A program made the position numbers and the translations under genes. Below, one piece after another: positions 26,793 through 35,794 of a stretch of 64,000 nt of DNA. Numbering within the stretch: the first letter of the stretch is position 1; each line of letters begins with the position of its first letter. The notes under the pieces were generated by a model. That model searched no databases, had not been told where the DNA came from, and saw nothing but the letters and a program-made list of their open reading frames with translations. Source of the DNA: an uncultured Thermoanaerobaculia bacterium (GTDB lineage: Bacteria > Acidobacteriota > Thermoanaerobaculia > Multivoradales > Multivoraceae); NCBI GenBank assembly GCA_951812325.1, contig OX638294.1:2024859-2088858 (forward strand). Reading direction: 5' to 3'.

Positions 26793-28670
26793 TCAGCGCC
26801 GTTCGGGCAAAGCGAAGACGTACAGGTGGCCGCCGCGGGCGCGCGCGGCCCCCTCGGGCGTGTGGCGGAGACTTCCGGGCCCGGTCGATATGGCCACGTA
26901 CTGGCGACCGTCGACGGCGTAGGAGATCGGGTAGCCCATGGCGGGGGCGCCAAGGTTGACTTCCCAGAGCACGTCGCCCGTGTCGTGATCGAAGGCGCGG
27001 AAGCTCCCGCTCGCGTCGCCGCCGAAGATCAGGCCGCCGCCGGTGGCGACCACCGAGTAGGTCGCTGCTTCCGTCTCGAACAGCCACTTCGTTTCGCCGG
27101 TCACGGCGGAGATCGCGTACACCGTGCCGAGGTACTCCTCGCCGGGCGCCTGGATGTGGTCCGCGGCCAAGTTGTAGATCGCGACCTGCTGCTCCATCGC
27201 CTGCGCCCGCGGACTGTCCGTGTCGCCGGTCACCAGCATCCGCGCGCACATGTTGCGCAGCGGGTAGTACATCGTCCGGGTCAGCGGGCTGTAGGAGCCG
27301 GCTTCCCAGTCCTTGCCGCCGATCCACGTCGGGCACACGAGCATCTCCTGTTCCAGCTCGGTGAAGATGATCTCCGTGTTCTCGACGGCCCGTCCGGTGG
27401 TCTCGTCGATGTCGACGACCACGTTCTGCGGCACGGTCGGCCGCGCCCAGAGGAACTCGCCGGTCTCGCGGTCCAGGGTGTAGACGAAGCCGGTCTTGCC
27501 CGGGATCCCCGTCATCACCTTGCGGGTCTTGCCCGGTTCGAGGCCCTCCCGGATCCAGCGCACGGCCTCCGGATCGGGCGACACCGGAAGGTCGACGAGG
27601 ATGCGCTCGAACGGATGATCCAGATCCCAGTGGTCGTTCAGGTGCTGGAAGTACCAGCGGATCTCGCCTGTGTCGGCTTCGAGCGCCAGGGTCGAGTTGT
27701 GGTACAGGTGAGTCAACTCGACGCCGCCCAGCATGAACTTCGGCGCCGGCGAGGTGACCGCGGTGCCGAAATAGATCAGTTCGAGCTCCGGGTCGTAGCT
27801 GGGCGCCATCCAGGTACCGACGTGGTGGCGCTGCTCGAACGGCACGTCGCCCCAGGTCTCGTCGCCGGGTTCGCCGGGCGCGGGCATCGTCCGCGTTCGC
27901 CAGAGTTCCTCTCCGGTGCGCGCATCGAGCGCGATCATGATGCAGGACTCCGGACCGCCCCACGGACGGCAACTCCTTCCCGAAACCACGCGGCCATCCG
28001 CGACGATGGGGCCCGAGCTGTGGGTGGCCGGGTTGACCTTCCAGTCGAGGATCTGCGTCTCCCAGACCAGTTCACCGGTTTCGGCGTCCAGCGCGAAGGC
28101 GTGGTTGTCGTCGCTGTTGTTCAGGATCAGGCGGTCGTAGATCGCGATGTTCCGGTTGTTCTTCGCGTTGAAGCCCACTTGGGCATAGAGACCTTCGGGC
28201 TGTTCCCGCGTGTAGCGCCAGATGAAGTCCCCGGTCGTCGAGTCGACCGCCTCGATCGTGTCCTCGAACGATGGGATGTAGAGAACGCCGTCGTAGGCCA
28301 GGGGCGTGATCTCGGACGTCCCGACTTCGACTTCGCGAGCCCACGCCAGGCCCAACTGGTGGACGTTCTCGCGGTCGACCTGATCGAGCGGGCTGTATCC
28401 CCAACTGTCGTGCGTCCGGCGGAACATGAGCCACTCCGACGCCGGCGGGTTCTCCAGCATCTCGTCCGTGACCGGCACGAAGGTCGATCGCTCGTCCTGA
28501 GCTGACAGCACGGCGCTGAGCCCGACGCCCAAGGCAAGCGCCGCGACGACCAACCCGCCGATCTGCGGGCCAGGGGACGGCGCGGCGGAAACCGGGCGCG
28601 CCGGCTCTGTGGCCGGCATCCGGCGCGAAGCGCCAGCCTTCCGTTGCTTCGTCGCGCCAGCACTCTTCAC
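26793..28670 (-). CDS. PQQ-binding beta-propeller dehydrogenase, membrane-anchored
   Basis: I start the gene at the GTG at 28670, preceded by GAGGGAGG, giving 625 residues. The N-terminus is basic and followed by one membrane anchor (IGGLVVAALALGVGLSAVL). The rest is a quinoprotein eight-bladed propeller with W-motif repeats (AVDSTTGDFIWRYTREQPEG, ALDAETGELVWETQILDW, ALDARTGEELWRTRTMPAPG, TLDRETGEFLWARP, AFDHDTGDVLWEVNLGAPAM). Such enzymes oxidise alcohols or sugars in the periplasm using PQQ. Unlike the divergent gene at 29046 it has no haem c motif, so it needs a separate electron acceptor. Part of the N-terminal coding DNA (about 28610-28645) resembles an intergenic repeat found near 58262. 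Confidence 0.85.
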   Translation of the reverse strand: MKSAGATKQRKAGASRRMPATEPARPVSAAPSPGPQIGGLVVAALALGVGLSAVLSAQDERSTFVPVTDEMLENPPASEWLMFRRTHDSWGYSPLDQVDRENVHQLGLAWAREVEVGTSEITPLAYDGVLYIPSFEDTIEAVDSTTGDFIWRYTREQPEGLYAQVGFNAKNNRNIAIYDRLILNNSDDNHAFALDAETGELVWETQILDWKVNPATHSSGPIVADGRVVSGRSCRPWGGPESCIMIALDARTGEELWRTRTMPAPGEPGDETWGDVPFEQRHHVGTWMAPSYDPELELIYFGTAVTSPAPKFMLGGVELTHLYHNSTLALEADTGEIRWYFQHLNDHWDLDHPFERILVDLPVSPDPEAVRWIREGLEPGKTRKVMTGIPGKTGFVYTLDRETGEFLWARPTVPQNVVVDIDETTGRAVENTEIIFTELEQEMLVCPTWIGGKDWEAGSYSPLTRTMYYPLRNMCARMLVTGDTDSPRAQAMEQQVAIYNLAADHIQAPGEEYLGTVYAISAVTGETKWLFETEAATYSVVATGGGLIFGGDASGSFRAFDHDTGDVLWEVNLGAPAMGYPISYAVDGRQYVAISTGPGSLRHTPEGAARARGGHLYVFALPERR

Positions 28671-28749
28671 TGAAACGCCTCCCTCTCCTCGCTGTTCGTC
28701 AGAACAAGGCCGGGGACTGTAACAGCGGCTTCGGCGCCGCACCTTCGAC

Positions 28750-28987
28750 GCCTGTCCCGTCTACATCAACGAGCGCTCCGAGGGCAATACTCGATTCGCC
28801 CGTCTTCGCCGGCGACGACGATCCCCGCCGGTGGCGCCACGGCGGACCGTTCGAGCAGTTCTTGTCGGCGATCACCGCGGTCGTCAAGACGAACACCGAC
28901 CTGGTCGAGGCTGCCGGTCCGGAGCTCATTCCCCACCGCGGCGGCAGCCTGTGGGGTCTGCCGATCTCGCTGACGGCGCCGGGCTGA
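28750..28987 (+). pseudogene. Possible gene remnant between divergent quinoprotein genes
   Basis: The 375-bp gap between the quinoproteins is not random-looking. One frame (28790-28987) reads DSPVFAGDDDPRRWRHGGPF, then EQFLSAITAVVKTNTDLVEA, AGPELIPHRGGSLWGLPISL and ends with a stop at 28987. An upstream piece in another frame reads DACPVYINERSEGNTRF. No start codon or ribosome site fits, so this appears to be the 3' end of a lost gene. I do not recognise the family. Confidence 0.35.
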
Positions 28988-29045
28988 GCGAGGAGATGGT
29001 CCTCGACCGCCGGCTCACCCGGTGAAGTAGCATCGCGCGTTCCGC

Positions 29046-31175
29046 ATGAAGTCGTTGACGCGCCTCGTTTGCTCGCTGGTCGCCGTGCTGTGCCTGGGCG
29101 CCGGCCTCGGCGCCCAGGAGACCGGGTTCGTACAGGTCACCCGGGAAATGCTGAACGACCCGGAACCCGGCCAGTGGCTGCACTGGCGGGGAACGCAGAA
29201 CGCCTGGGGCTACAGTCCGCTCGACCAGATCACGCCCGAGAACGTCGGCCAGCTCCAACTGGTCTGGGCGTGGGCGATGGACGACACCGGCCCGCAGGAG
29301 GCGGCGCCCCTCATCCACGACGGCGTGATCTACGTGCCGAATCCGGGCAACGTCGTCCAGGCCCTGGACGCGGCGAACGGCGACCTGATCTGGGAGTACC
29401 GGCCGGAACAGGTCGGCGACGGCAGCGGCGCCTTCGGCCGCGGGGTGCAGAAGAACATCGCGATCTACGGCAACCGGATCTTCGGCGCCAGCTCGCGAGC
29501 AACGATCTTCGCGCTCGACGCCCGCAACGGGAAGCTGATCTGGGAGACGCAAACCGCCGACACGGCCCTCGGCTACCGCTACACCGCCGGCCCGATCGTC
29601 GCCAACGGCAAACTGGTCACCGGAATCACCGGCTGCGGGCGCTACAAGGACGACGTCTGCTTCATCACCGGCCACGATCCGGCGACCGGCGAGGAGCTCT
29701 GGCGCACGTCGACGATCGCGCGGCCCGGAGAGCCCGGCGGCGACACCTGGGGCGACCTGCCCCTGCGCTTCCGCGCCGGCAGCGACGCCTGGATCGCCGG
29801 CAGCTACGACCCGGAGCTGAAGATCGTCTACTGGGCCACGTCCCAGGCCAAGCCGTGGGCCCGCTCCGTCCGCGGCACGGACGGCGACGCGCTCTACACG
29901 AACTCGAGCCTCGCGCTCGATCCCGACACCGGCGAGCTGCTCTGGCACTACCAGTACCTGCCCGCCGAGACCCACGACATGGACGAGGTGTTCGAGACGC
30001 TCCTCATCGACGTCGACGGCAAGAAGAAGCTCTACAAGATGGGCAAGCTCGGCATCCTCTGGGAGCTCGACCGGGAGACGGGCGAGTTCCTGGACGCGAT
30101 CGACGTCGGCTACCAGAACCTCGTCGACGTGGACCGGGAAACAGGCGAGGTGACCTACCGCCCGGAACTGATCCCGGAGATCGGCGTCGAGATCAAGATG
30201 TGCCCGAGCACGTCCGGGTTCAAGAGCTGGCGCGCGATGTCCTACAACCCGAACACCGGCGCCCTCTACATCCCGATGACGATGAACTGCGAACTGGCCA
30301 CCTTCGGCCCGGTCGAGCGGGTCCTCGGGGGAGGCGGCGCGGGGCCGGTCAAGCGGATCAACACCCTGCACCCGTACTCGGACGGCAATCTCGGCGAGTT
30401 GCTCGTGATCGACGTCAAGGAGGGGGACATCATGTGGCGGCACCGGACGGAGTCGCCGATCAACACGGCCGCCCTGGCTACCGGGGGAGGCGTGGTCTTC
30501 GCGGGCGACTACGACCGCTACGTGTACGCCTACGAAGCGCGGACCGGCGCGATCCTCTGGCAAACGCGGCTACCCACGTCCGCCCAGGGGTTCCCCGTGA
30601 CCTACCTCGCCGGCGGCCGCCAGTACGTCGCGGTCCCGGTGGGGACCGGCGGCGCGAGTTGGGCGACGATGGTGCCGAGGGATCTCATCCCCCACGTCCG
30701 CCGCCCGACCAACGGCAACTCCATCCACGTCTTCGCGCTCCCGGCTGACCTGCCGGTTGAATCCGCGCGGACCCGGACCTCGACGGCGGACCTCGACGCC
30801 TCGGGCACAGCCGAGGCCTCGCTAACCGTCTGGGGCGGCGTCTACACCGCCGAGCAGGCCGACCGCGGCGTTCGGCCGTACCTGGAGAACTGCGCCACCT
30901 GCCACGGCGAAGACCTCGGCGGAGGCAGCAACTCGCCGGGCCTCGTCGGCGTCAGCTTCCAGTTCCTGTGGGGCGACAAGACCCTCCACGAGCTGTTCGA
31001 GGCAATCCGCACGACGATGCCGACCGACAACCCCGCCAGCTTGCCGCGGGACACCTACCTCGACATCCTGACCTACATGCTGCAGGTCAACGAGTTCCCG
31101 ACGGGCGACGCCGAACTCGATGCCGATCCCGCGGCCCTCGGCAACGTCCTGATCACCGGCAGGCCGGACGCGTAA
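29046..31175 (+). CDS. Quinohaemoprotein dehydrogenase (PQQ propeller plus cytochrome c)
   Basis: A 709-residue periplasmic enzyme with a Sec signal ending GAGLGAQ. Residues ~40-580 form the PQQ propeller (LHWRGTQNAWGYSPLDQITP, ALDAANGDLIWEYRPEQVGD, ALDARNGKLIWETQTADT, LDPDTGELLWHYQYLP, AYEARTGAILWQTRLPTS). A linker leads to a C-terminal class I cytochrome c domain with CATCH (C616, C619, H620) and a likely Met ligand in TTMPTDNPASLP (M658). This is the layout of type II quinohaemoprotein alcohol dehydrogenases, passing electrons from PQQ to haem and then to a carrier. The substrate is unknown. Divergent from the haem-free quinoprotein at 26793-28670. Confidence 0.88.
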   Translation: MKSLTRLVCSLVAVLCLGAGLGAQETGFVQVTREMLNDPEPGQWLHWRGTQNAWGYSPLDQITPENVGQLQLVWAWAMDDTGPQEAAPLIHDGVIYVPNPGNVVQALDAANGDLIWEYRPEQVGDGSGAFGRGVQKNIAIYGNRIFGASSRATIFALDARNGKLIWETQTADTALGYRYTAGPIVANGKLVTGITGCGRYKDDVCFITGHDPATGEELWRTSTIARPGEPGGDTWGDLPLRFRAGSDAWIAGSYDPELKIVYWATSQAKPWARSVRGTDGDALYTNSSLALDPDTGELLWHYQYLPAETHDMDEVFETLLIDVDGKKKLYKMGKLGILWELDRETGEFLDAIDVGYQNLVDVDRETGEVTYRPELIPEIGVEIKMCPSTSGFKSWRAMSYNPNTGALYIPMTMNCELATFGPVERVLGGGGAGPVKRINTLHPYSDGNLGELLVIDVKEGDIMWRHRTESPINTAALATGGGVVFAGDYDRYVYAYEARTGAILWQTRLPTSAQGFPVTYLAGGRQYVAVPVGTGGASWATMVPRDLIPHVRRPTNGNSIHVFALPADLPVESARTRTSTADLDASGTAEASLTVWGGVYTAEQADRGVRPYLENCATCHGEDLGGGSNSPGLVGVSFQFLWGDKTLHELFEAIRTTMPTDNPASLPRDTYLDILTYMLQVNEFPTGDAELDADPAALGNVLITGRPDA

Positions 31176-31386
31176 CGCCGGGTGCGCCGGCCCTCTGGCC
31201 GGCATCGGGTGCGCTGCCGCGAAGCGGCGGGCACGAGCAACTCCACGCGCGGCAACGGCGCCCGCTCCACGGTCAAGACCATACTCGTCGCTGCCAGCCC
31301 GAGGTCCCTTCGAGTTCATCGTGTCCGTCAGGCGCTCCGGCGCCTCGCCGTACTCCGGATCCCCAGCGTTCACGCAGCGCAGGCTC

Positions 31387-33396
31387 CTACTCCGGCCTGA
31401 ACCAGATTGGAGACGTCCAGGCCATCTCCTGGATCGACTCGGGATAGGAGCCGTCCGAGCACACGGCGGGACGGTTTTCCGGGGCGAGGCGCTGGCAGTC
31501 GTGCCAGCTCCAGCGCAGGCTCGGGTTCTCCACGACGCGAAGGTAGTAGTAGGCGTGCAGACCGGGATCGAAGTCTTCGTCGCGGTAGACGGTGCAGAGG
31601 CTGTCGTGGCCGTCGCCGCTTCGCTCGCCGGTAGCCGGGTCGACGCTCGCTCCGTTGTCGGGCGACCCGGCGACCGGGATGACCCGCGTGTGGCCCGTGC
31701 CGTCGGCGTCGACCCAGCCCTTGATCAGCTGAAGCTGCTGCAGGAGCCCTGCGTCGTCCGCCGGGTCGCGGGCGGCGAAGGCGAGGAGGGTCGGCGTCGC
31801 GCCGTCGCCGGCCCCCGTCAGGTCGCCGCCCATCGGCACGCCGCCTGCGTACGCCTGTTCCAGCAGGTCCGGCTGGTCACAGAGGTTCGCCGAGTAGTCC
31901 CAGCCGCCGAAGAACCGCGGACGGATCCGCGGACCCGAGGTGCCGAACACCTCGCGGCGCTCCATCGCCTCGAAGATCGCGTCGCGGGAGTTCTCGACCG
32001 CCCAGACGCCGGCCAGACCGCCGGGATTGCCGTCGATGCCGCTGGTCAAGAGACCCGGCTGAAGGCGCTCCCCGGGCGTCTGCTCCACGGACACCGCGCC
32101 GCGCCAGTCCTCTTCGGCCACCGCCCCCGGCGTTGCCGTATGGGTGTCGGTCGACGCGATGATGCCGAGCTTGACCGGATTGAGGCCGGTCTCCATCTCC
32201 TCCTCCAGGCCGACGACGAGCGCCGAGCGCACGAAGTCCGTCCGGTCGACGCAGCCGGCGCCGAGCATGCCCTGGTTGCCGTTCTCGCCCTCCGGGCACT
32301 CTTCCGTGCGCAGGGTGGTCTCGCCCGCAAGGAGGGACTGGACCGTCTCGTCGCGGCCCAGCACCCGCACCGCCTCCACGCCGCACAGCTCGTCCGGTTC
32401 GGCGAACACGGAGGACAGGCCGTTGACGCACTCGGACCCTCCCTTGTGCTGGAAGATCTCGATGATCGGCTCGCGCTCCAGCCGCTTCTCCGCGTAGGCG
32501 CGGCGCGATTCCAGCGTTGTGTCCAATCCCCGATACGGCGCCATCCGGCCATTCGCGAGATTGCTGTTGTGAGGGATCGTCAGGTAGTCGCAGCCCGGCC
32601 GCGCAGTGCCCTCGCCGCAGACGTCGTCGAGCCCCTGCCAGAGCAGACTGTCCGTCGGCGCGTCGACGTAGGACACCGGCAAATCCGGTACCTCCGCGCC
32701 CCGGAAGATGACGTTCCGGTGGTAGTTCGAGATCCCCGGCGTGCCGGTGTACTCGTAGCCGACGAACGTCGTGAAGCTGCATGCCTCCGTCCGGTCGTAG
32801 GCGTCCTCCGCCGCCTCGATGATCGCCTCCCAAGGGCTCTTCGCCCATTCCAGGCAGAGCGACCCGTCCTCGCCGCACAGCTCCTCGATCCGGCTCGGCG
32901 TCTCGGTCGTGATGACGGCGCCGAGCATCTGCATTCCCGTTCGCTGGTTCGAACGGAACTCGGTGCAGAACTCCGAGTCGTAGCGCGGGGACTCGGGATC
33001 CCGGCACAGGCTGCGTTCGCCCAGGAACTCCCCGTGGTCGGTGACCGCCACGAAGTCGAGCGGCCGGTCGATCGTGATGCTTCCCGCCGGCGCGCCGTCC
33101 TCGCCGACAGGCCAGAACGGAATCGACTCGCCCTTGGCAAAGCGGTACGCGTCCGCCGGCGTGGCGCCGGTGCTGTTCGCCGCCGCGTCGAAGGAGAAGC
33201 TCGTGTGAACGTGGAGGTCACCGAACAGCGCCTGTCGGAGCGGCGACGCGTCGAGGCAGGCGGGCCGATCCCCGGTGCGGGTGACGACGGCGCCGGAGAC
33301 ACTCGGGGCCGCGGCTCCATCTTCGCTCGGCGCCCGGCAGGCGGGGAAGGCAAACAAGACGACCGGCAGCAGGAAGCGGAGCGGCACGGCTCTCAT
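31387..33396 (-). CDS. DUF3604 lipoprotein
   Basis: Start at the ATG at 33396 gives a lipoprotein signal (LRFLLPVVLFAFPAC) and 669 residues. The DUF3604 signature motifs are all present: ALFGDLHVHTSFSFDAAANS, DFVAVTDHGEFLGERSLC, YLTIPHNSNLANGRM, IEIFQHKGGSECVNG and LGIIASTDTHTATPG. Many Cys pairs (CRDPESPRYDSEFC, CGEDGSLC, CGEGTARPGC) suggest disulfides in the periplasm. It is closely similar in plan to the partial gene at 1-1166, and both are lipoproteins, whereas the copy at 1563 has a propeller. The role is unknown; His/Asp motifs suggest a metal-dependent hydrolase. The 31176-31386 gap upstream of its stop holds nothing recognisable. Confidence 0.87.
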   Translation of the reverse strand: MRAVPLRFLLPVVLFAFPACRAPSEDGAAAPSVSGAVVTRTGDRPACLDASPLRQALFGDLHVHTSFSFDAAANSTGATPADAYRFAKGESIPFWPVGEDGAPAGSITIDRPLDFVAVTDHGEFLGERSLCRDPESPRYDSEFCTEFRSNQRTGMQMLGAVITTETPSRIEELCGEDGSLCLEWAKSPWEAIIEAAEDAYDRTEACSFTTFVGYEYTGTPGISNYHRNVIFRGAEVPDLPVSYVDAPTDSLLWQGLDDVCGEGTARPGCDYLTIPHNSNLANGRMAPYRGLDTTLESRRAYAEKRLEREPIIEIFQHKGGSECVNGLSSVFAEPDELCGVEAVRVLGRDETVQSLLAGETTLRTEECPEGENGNQGMLGAGCVDRTDFVRSALVVGLEEEMETGLNPVKLGIIASTDTHTATPGAVAEEDWRGAVSVEQTPGERLQPGLLTSGIDGNPGGLAGVWAVENSRDAIFEAMERREVFGTSGPRIRPRFFGGWDYSANLCDQPDLLEQAYAGGVPMGGDLTGAGDGATPTLLAFAARDPADDAGLLQQLQLIKGWVDADGTGHTRVIPVAGSPDNGASVDPATGERSGDGHDSLCTVYRDEDFDPGLHAYYYLRVVENPSLRWSWHDCQRLAPENRPAVCSDGSYPESIQEMAWTSPIWFRPE

Positions 33397-33512
33397 TCGT
33401 TCTCCAAGGCTGTGGATGTGGCGAACCGACCGACCGGAGCCGGCGCCCGACGCTATCCCCAAACCCTGCCAGGCGCGACCGGCGGCGAAATCGGAGGTAC
33501 GGAACACCCCGG

Positions 33513-33989
33513 CTACGGATCCGCACCGCCAACGATCCAGTCGAGGAATTCCCCCACCTGCCGGCGGAAGGAGGAAAGCACGGTCGGCAGGCGTTCTTCG
33601 AGCGGCCGCATGCGCTGATCCTCCAGCGCGAATCCGTAGACGTTGCGGAAGACGTGCCGAAACCGCCGAAAGTCCCCGAGTGACCGCGCCAACTCTTCGG
33701 CGATCACCGCCGGACGAACTCCCGGAATCTCCAGGCTCATGTCCTTGGCGAGCTGCCGGTGCCACTGTTCCCCTTGGGGAACGCCGCCGTCGAGTTCTTC
33801 GGCGATGCGGACGAACACTCGCTCGATGCCGCTGTAGAAGTCGTGGAGAATCGACCCGCGGGCGCGTAGGGAGAACGTGTCGTCGCCTCGTGGGGCGCCG
33901 GCGCTCTGCTCCTCGAGAAGAGAGAGGCACTCCAGTTCGTTCGCTATCTCTGCGGCAAGCCGCCGGGCAAACGCTTCATCCGGGCTCAC
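33513..33989 (-). CDS. hepT: HepT-like HEPN toxin
   Basis: A 158-residue helical protein starting at a GTG that overlaps the stop of the upstream nucleotidyltransferase (GTGA). It opens EAFARRLAAEIANELECLSL, has HDFYSGIERVFVRIAEELDG, and then FRRFRHVFRNVYGFALEDQR, which resembles the conserved RNA-cleaving segment of HepT-like HEPN domains. In MntA/HepT systems the HEPN toxin cuts RNA and is silenced by AMP transfer from MntA. The pairing with an MNT-type gene (33986-34321) supports the call. It is longer than classic HepT (about 130-140 residues), fitting the HepT-like subfamily found with single-domain MNT partners. Confidence 0.75.
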   Translation of the reverse strand: MSPDEAFARRLAAEIANELECLSLLEEQSAGAPRGDDTFSLRARGSILHDFYSGIERVFVRIAEELDGGVPQGEQWHRQLAKDMSLEIPGVRPAVIAEELARSLGDFRRFRHVFRNVYGFALEDQRMRPLEERLPTVLSSFRRQVGEFLDWIVGGADP

Positions 33990-34321
33990 AGGTCGACCCC
34001 GTCTTCGCGGAGTGTCCGGCGCATGGCCTCCGTCGCCGACTCGATGGGAATGATGTCGAGTTCGAAGTCGGTCAGGTCGGCCGCCTGCGCCGAAACGCTG
34101 AAGAACCTCTCCGCCGGAAGACCGGCCACGGCAATGTCGATGTCCGACCGCGAAGTGAAGCGGCGGCCTGATGCGAACGCGGAGCCGATGCCCACGATGC
34201 GGCTGACGCCGTGCTGTCTGAGAAACGCCGCAATCCGCCGGGCATCGCTGCGGGCCCTGGCCCGGCGGTCTCTCGGCAGCCTGGTTTGCCGGAAACGGTC
34301 CAGGAACACGCGACGATCCAT
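33986..34321 (-). CDS. mntA: MntA-like nucleotidyltransferase antitoxin
   Basis: A 111-residue protein with the minimal nucleotidyltransferase signature GSAFASGRRFTSRSDIDIAV: GS, then DxD ten residues on. A third acidic residue probably lies in TDFELDIIPIE. Short proteins of this type (MNT) transfer AMP to a tyrosine of the HepT toxin and so neutralise it. The stop overlaps the toxin start by 4 bp, ensuring the antitoxin is made first. The start codon ATG at 34321 has no strong ribosome site. Upstream, 34322-34533 is a non-coding gap carrying GACGTTCGGCGA twice (near 34428 and 34491). Confidence 0.8.
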   Translation of the reverse strand: MDRRVFLDRFRQTRLPRDRRARARSDARRIAAFLRQHGVSRIVGIGSAFASGRRFTSRSDIDIAVAGLPAERFFSVSAQAADLTDFELDIIPIESATEAMRRTLREDGVDL

Positions 34322-34533
34322 GGGGTCCCAGTATAGGTGCGGTCAGCGACGCCGCCGCAGGGAGACGCCGCACGCGCGTCACGCGCACGGGTTGCCGACT
34401 GCGTTCCCGACCACCTCCTCGGACGTTCGGCGAGCCGTCGGCTCCAGTGGTGGTCGGCCGATCAGCCGTCGTCGGCCCAACAGCGGCACAGACGTTCGGC
34501 GATTGCGGCCTCCGAGCCGGCACGCCATCGCCG

Positions 34534-35193
34534 TCAATCCGGCATGGCGGTTCCGCAATCCCTCAGCAGACGCCCGACACGCGACCGGAACCCCCTCTTG
34601 ACGGAATCCCAGTCGAGGTCGGCCAGGAGCCGCAGGGGAGGATCGCGTTCTGCGTCGTCGAAGTGGACCAGACTGCGAACGACGTGTCCCACGTCCCGCA
34701 CCTTGAACTTCTCCCGGTAGAGGGCCAGATACTCCGCCAGGGGGCGGTGACGGGTCACCAGGACCCAGAGATCGACAAAGTCCTTGCGACCGCCGCGATT
34801 GGCGATGGCCGACAGCTTCATCGCCGCGATGTCATCGCGACCGGCCAGCCGCATGGCGTCCTTGTCGGACGGCACGGTCGGACCCAGAAGCGGGTACCTG
34901 TACTCGATGACCGACACCTGGACGCCATGCACGTCCAGGTGGACGGTACCCGCACTCACCGACGTGACCGAGTGCTCCGGCACGTGCCGCCGGAAGACGC
35001 TGAGCACGTGCTCCGTATCCGGCAACCGCTCGGTGAAGACATCCAGGTCCACGGAGACGCGATGCCCCTCCATCAGGGCGAGGCCCGTTCCGCCCGCCAG
35101 GTAGTAGCCGCCGCCGCCGGCCAGAGCCCGTGAAACGAGGTCGAAGGCGCTGCGCGCTCTCGGCTCGAGAGCATCCCAATGCAGGGTACTCAT
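34534..35193 (-). CDS. AbiEii/AbiGii-like nucleotidyltransferase toxin
   Basis: A 219-residue protein whose ATG (35193) overlaps the upstream stop (ATGA). The core YYLAGGTGLALMEGHRVSVD, with LDVFTERLP directly after it, has the AbiEii signature GGT...(R/H)xSxDxD-like: G-G-T-G, then S-V-D-L-D. GRDDIAAMKLSAIANRGGRK and DFVDLWVLV match the helical region of the family. AbiEii toxins are nucleotidyltransferases acting on tRNA or related targets and serve in phage defence or plasmid stabilisation. The adjacent 101-residue gene is the putative antitoxin. This pair is one of two toxin-antitoxin modules in tandem here. Confidence 0.78.
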   Translation of the reverse strand: MSTLHWDALEPRARSAFDLVSRALAGGGGYYLAGGTGLALMEGHRVSVDLDVFTERLPDTEHVLSVFRRHVPEHSVTSVSAGTVHLDVHGVQVSVIEYRYPLLGPTVPSDKDAMRLAGRDDIAAMKLSAIANRGGRKDFVDLWVLVTRHRPLAEYLALYREKFKVRDVGHVVRSLVHFDDAERDPPLRLLADLDWDSVKRGFRSRVGRLLRDCGTAMPD

Positions 35194-35495
35194 CCCCGCC
35201 ACGCGGATTCGCGCTCCCGTGCCTCCCGCACCCACTCGGCCGCCCGATCTTCCGGCACCGAACTGGCGAAGGCCCAGAAGTTGAGTTCGCGCGGCGGCAG
35301 TACCCTGCGGCCGCGTTCCTCCAGAAAGCGCCGTCGCCGTTCCGGACTGCAAGTCGACAGGAGCCACCTCATCGGCTCCCAGCCTCCACGTGCCATGACG
35401 CGCTCGATCACGACCTCCGGCAGCTCAGGTTCGACCCGCAGAGCCTGAAGGTCGTACTCCCAGAGAAGCCGCTCGACCGAACCGGGGAAACGCAT
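35190..35495 (-). CDS. DUF6922-like antitoxin partner of AbiEii-type toxin
   Basis: A 101-residue protein: FPGSVERLLWEYDLQALRVE, then PEVVIERVMARGGWEPMRWL, then FLEERGRRVLPPRELNFWAF. The L-x-W-(D/E)-YD and (I/V)I-x-RV-x-x-x-G-x-W-x-x-x-RWL motifs match the DUF6922 proteins commonly encoded just before AbiEii-like toxins. It lacks the winged helix and C-terminal domain of AbiEi, so it is a short antitoxin type. It is encoded first, with a 4-bp overlap into the toxin gene. Autoregulation is likely by analogy but no operator is obvious. Upstream, 35496-35794 holds only a 28-bp direct repeat. Confidence 0.7.
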   Translation of the reverse strand: MRFPGSVERLLWEYDLQALRVEPELPEVVIERVMARGGWEPMRWLLSTCSPERRRRFLEERGRRVLPPRELNFWAFASSVPEDRAAEWVREARERESAWRG

Positions 35496-35689
35496 GGCTC
35501 ATTCTACCGGGGCGTCACGACGCGCATCCACAGCGCCGGTAGCGCCGTCGAGAGAAGCCTCTCGCCGTCGTAGAACTCGACGTGCCCCAGTCGGCCTGCT
35601 GCGGGTAAGCGGAGAAGACGTCGTGAAGGCCGCGTACCTTTCCTCCCATGTTCCGCCAGCCTGCCGCCGTCGGCCAGCGCTTCGTTACT

Positions 35690-35778
35690 CTCGCCTCCAC
35701 ACAGACGCCGGAACGCGCTGCGCGGCGGAGACGAGAGCGTGATTGACCTGCTCGCCTCCACACAGACGCCGGAACGCG
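35690..35778. promoter_or_regulatory. 28-bp perfect direct repeat before the sulfatase gene
   Basis: The sequence starting CTCGCCTCCACACAGACGCC occurs at 35690-35717 and again at 35751-35778, 61 bp apart and identical over 28 bp. The second copy ends 17 bp before the sulfatase ATG (35795). It may be a regulator-binding repeat or a short duplication scar. No gene is apparent in 35496-35794. Confidence 0.5.
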
Positions 35779-35794
35779 ACTGGAGAACCCCGAA

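Noticed and set aside
28610..28670. Start of the quinoprotein further downstream at a Met in the repeat-like region
   Set aside because: The GTG at 28670 has a strong GAGGGAGG site; the internal Met has none.
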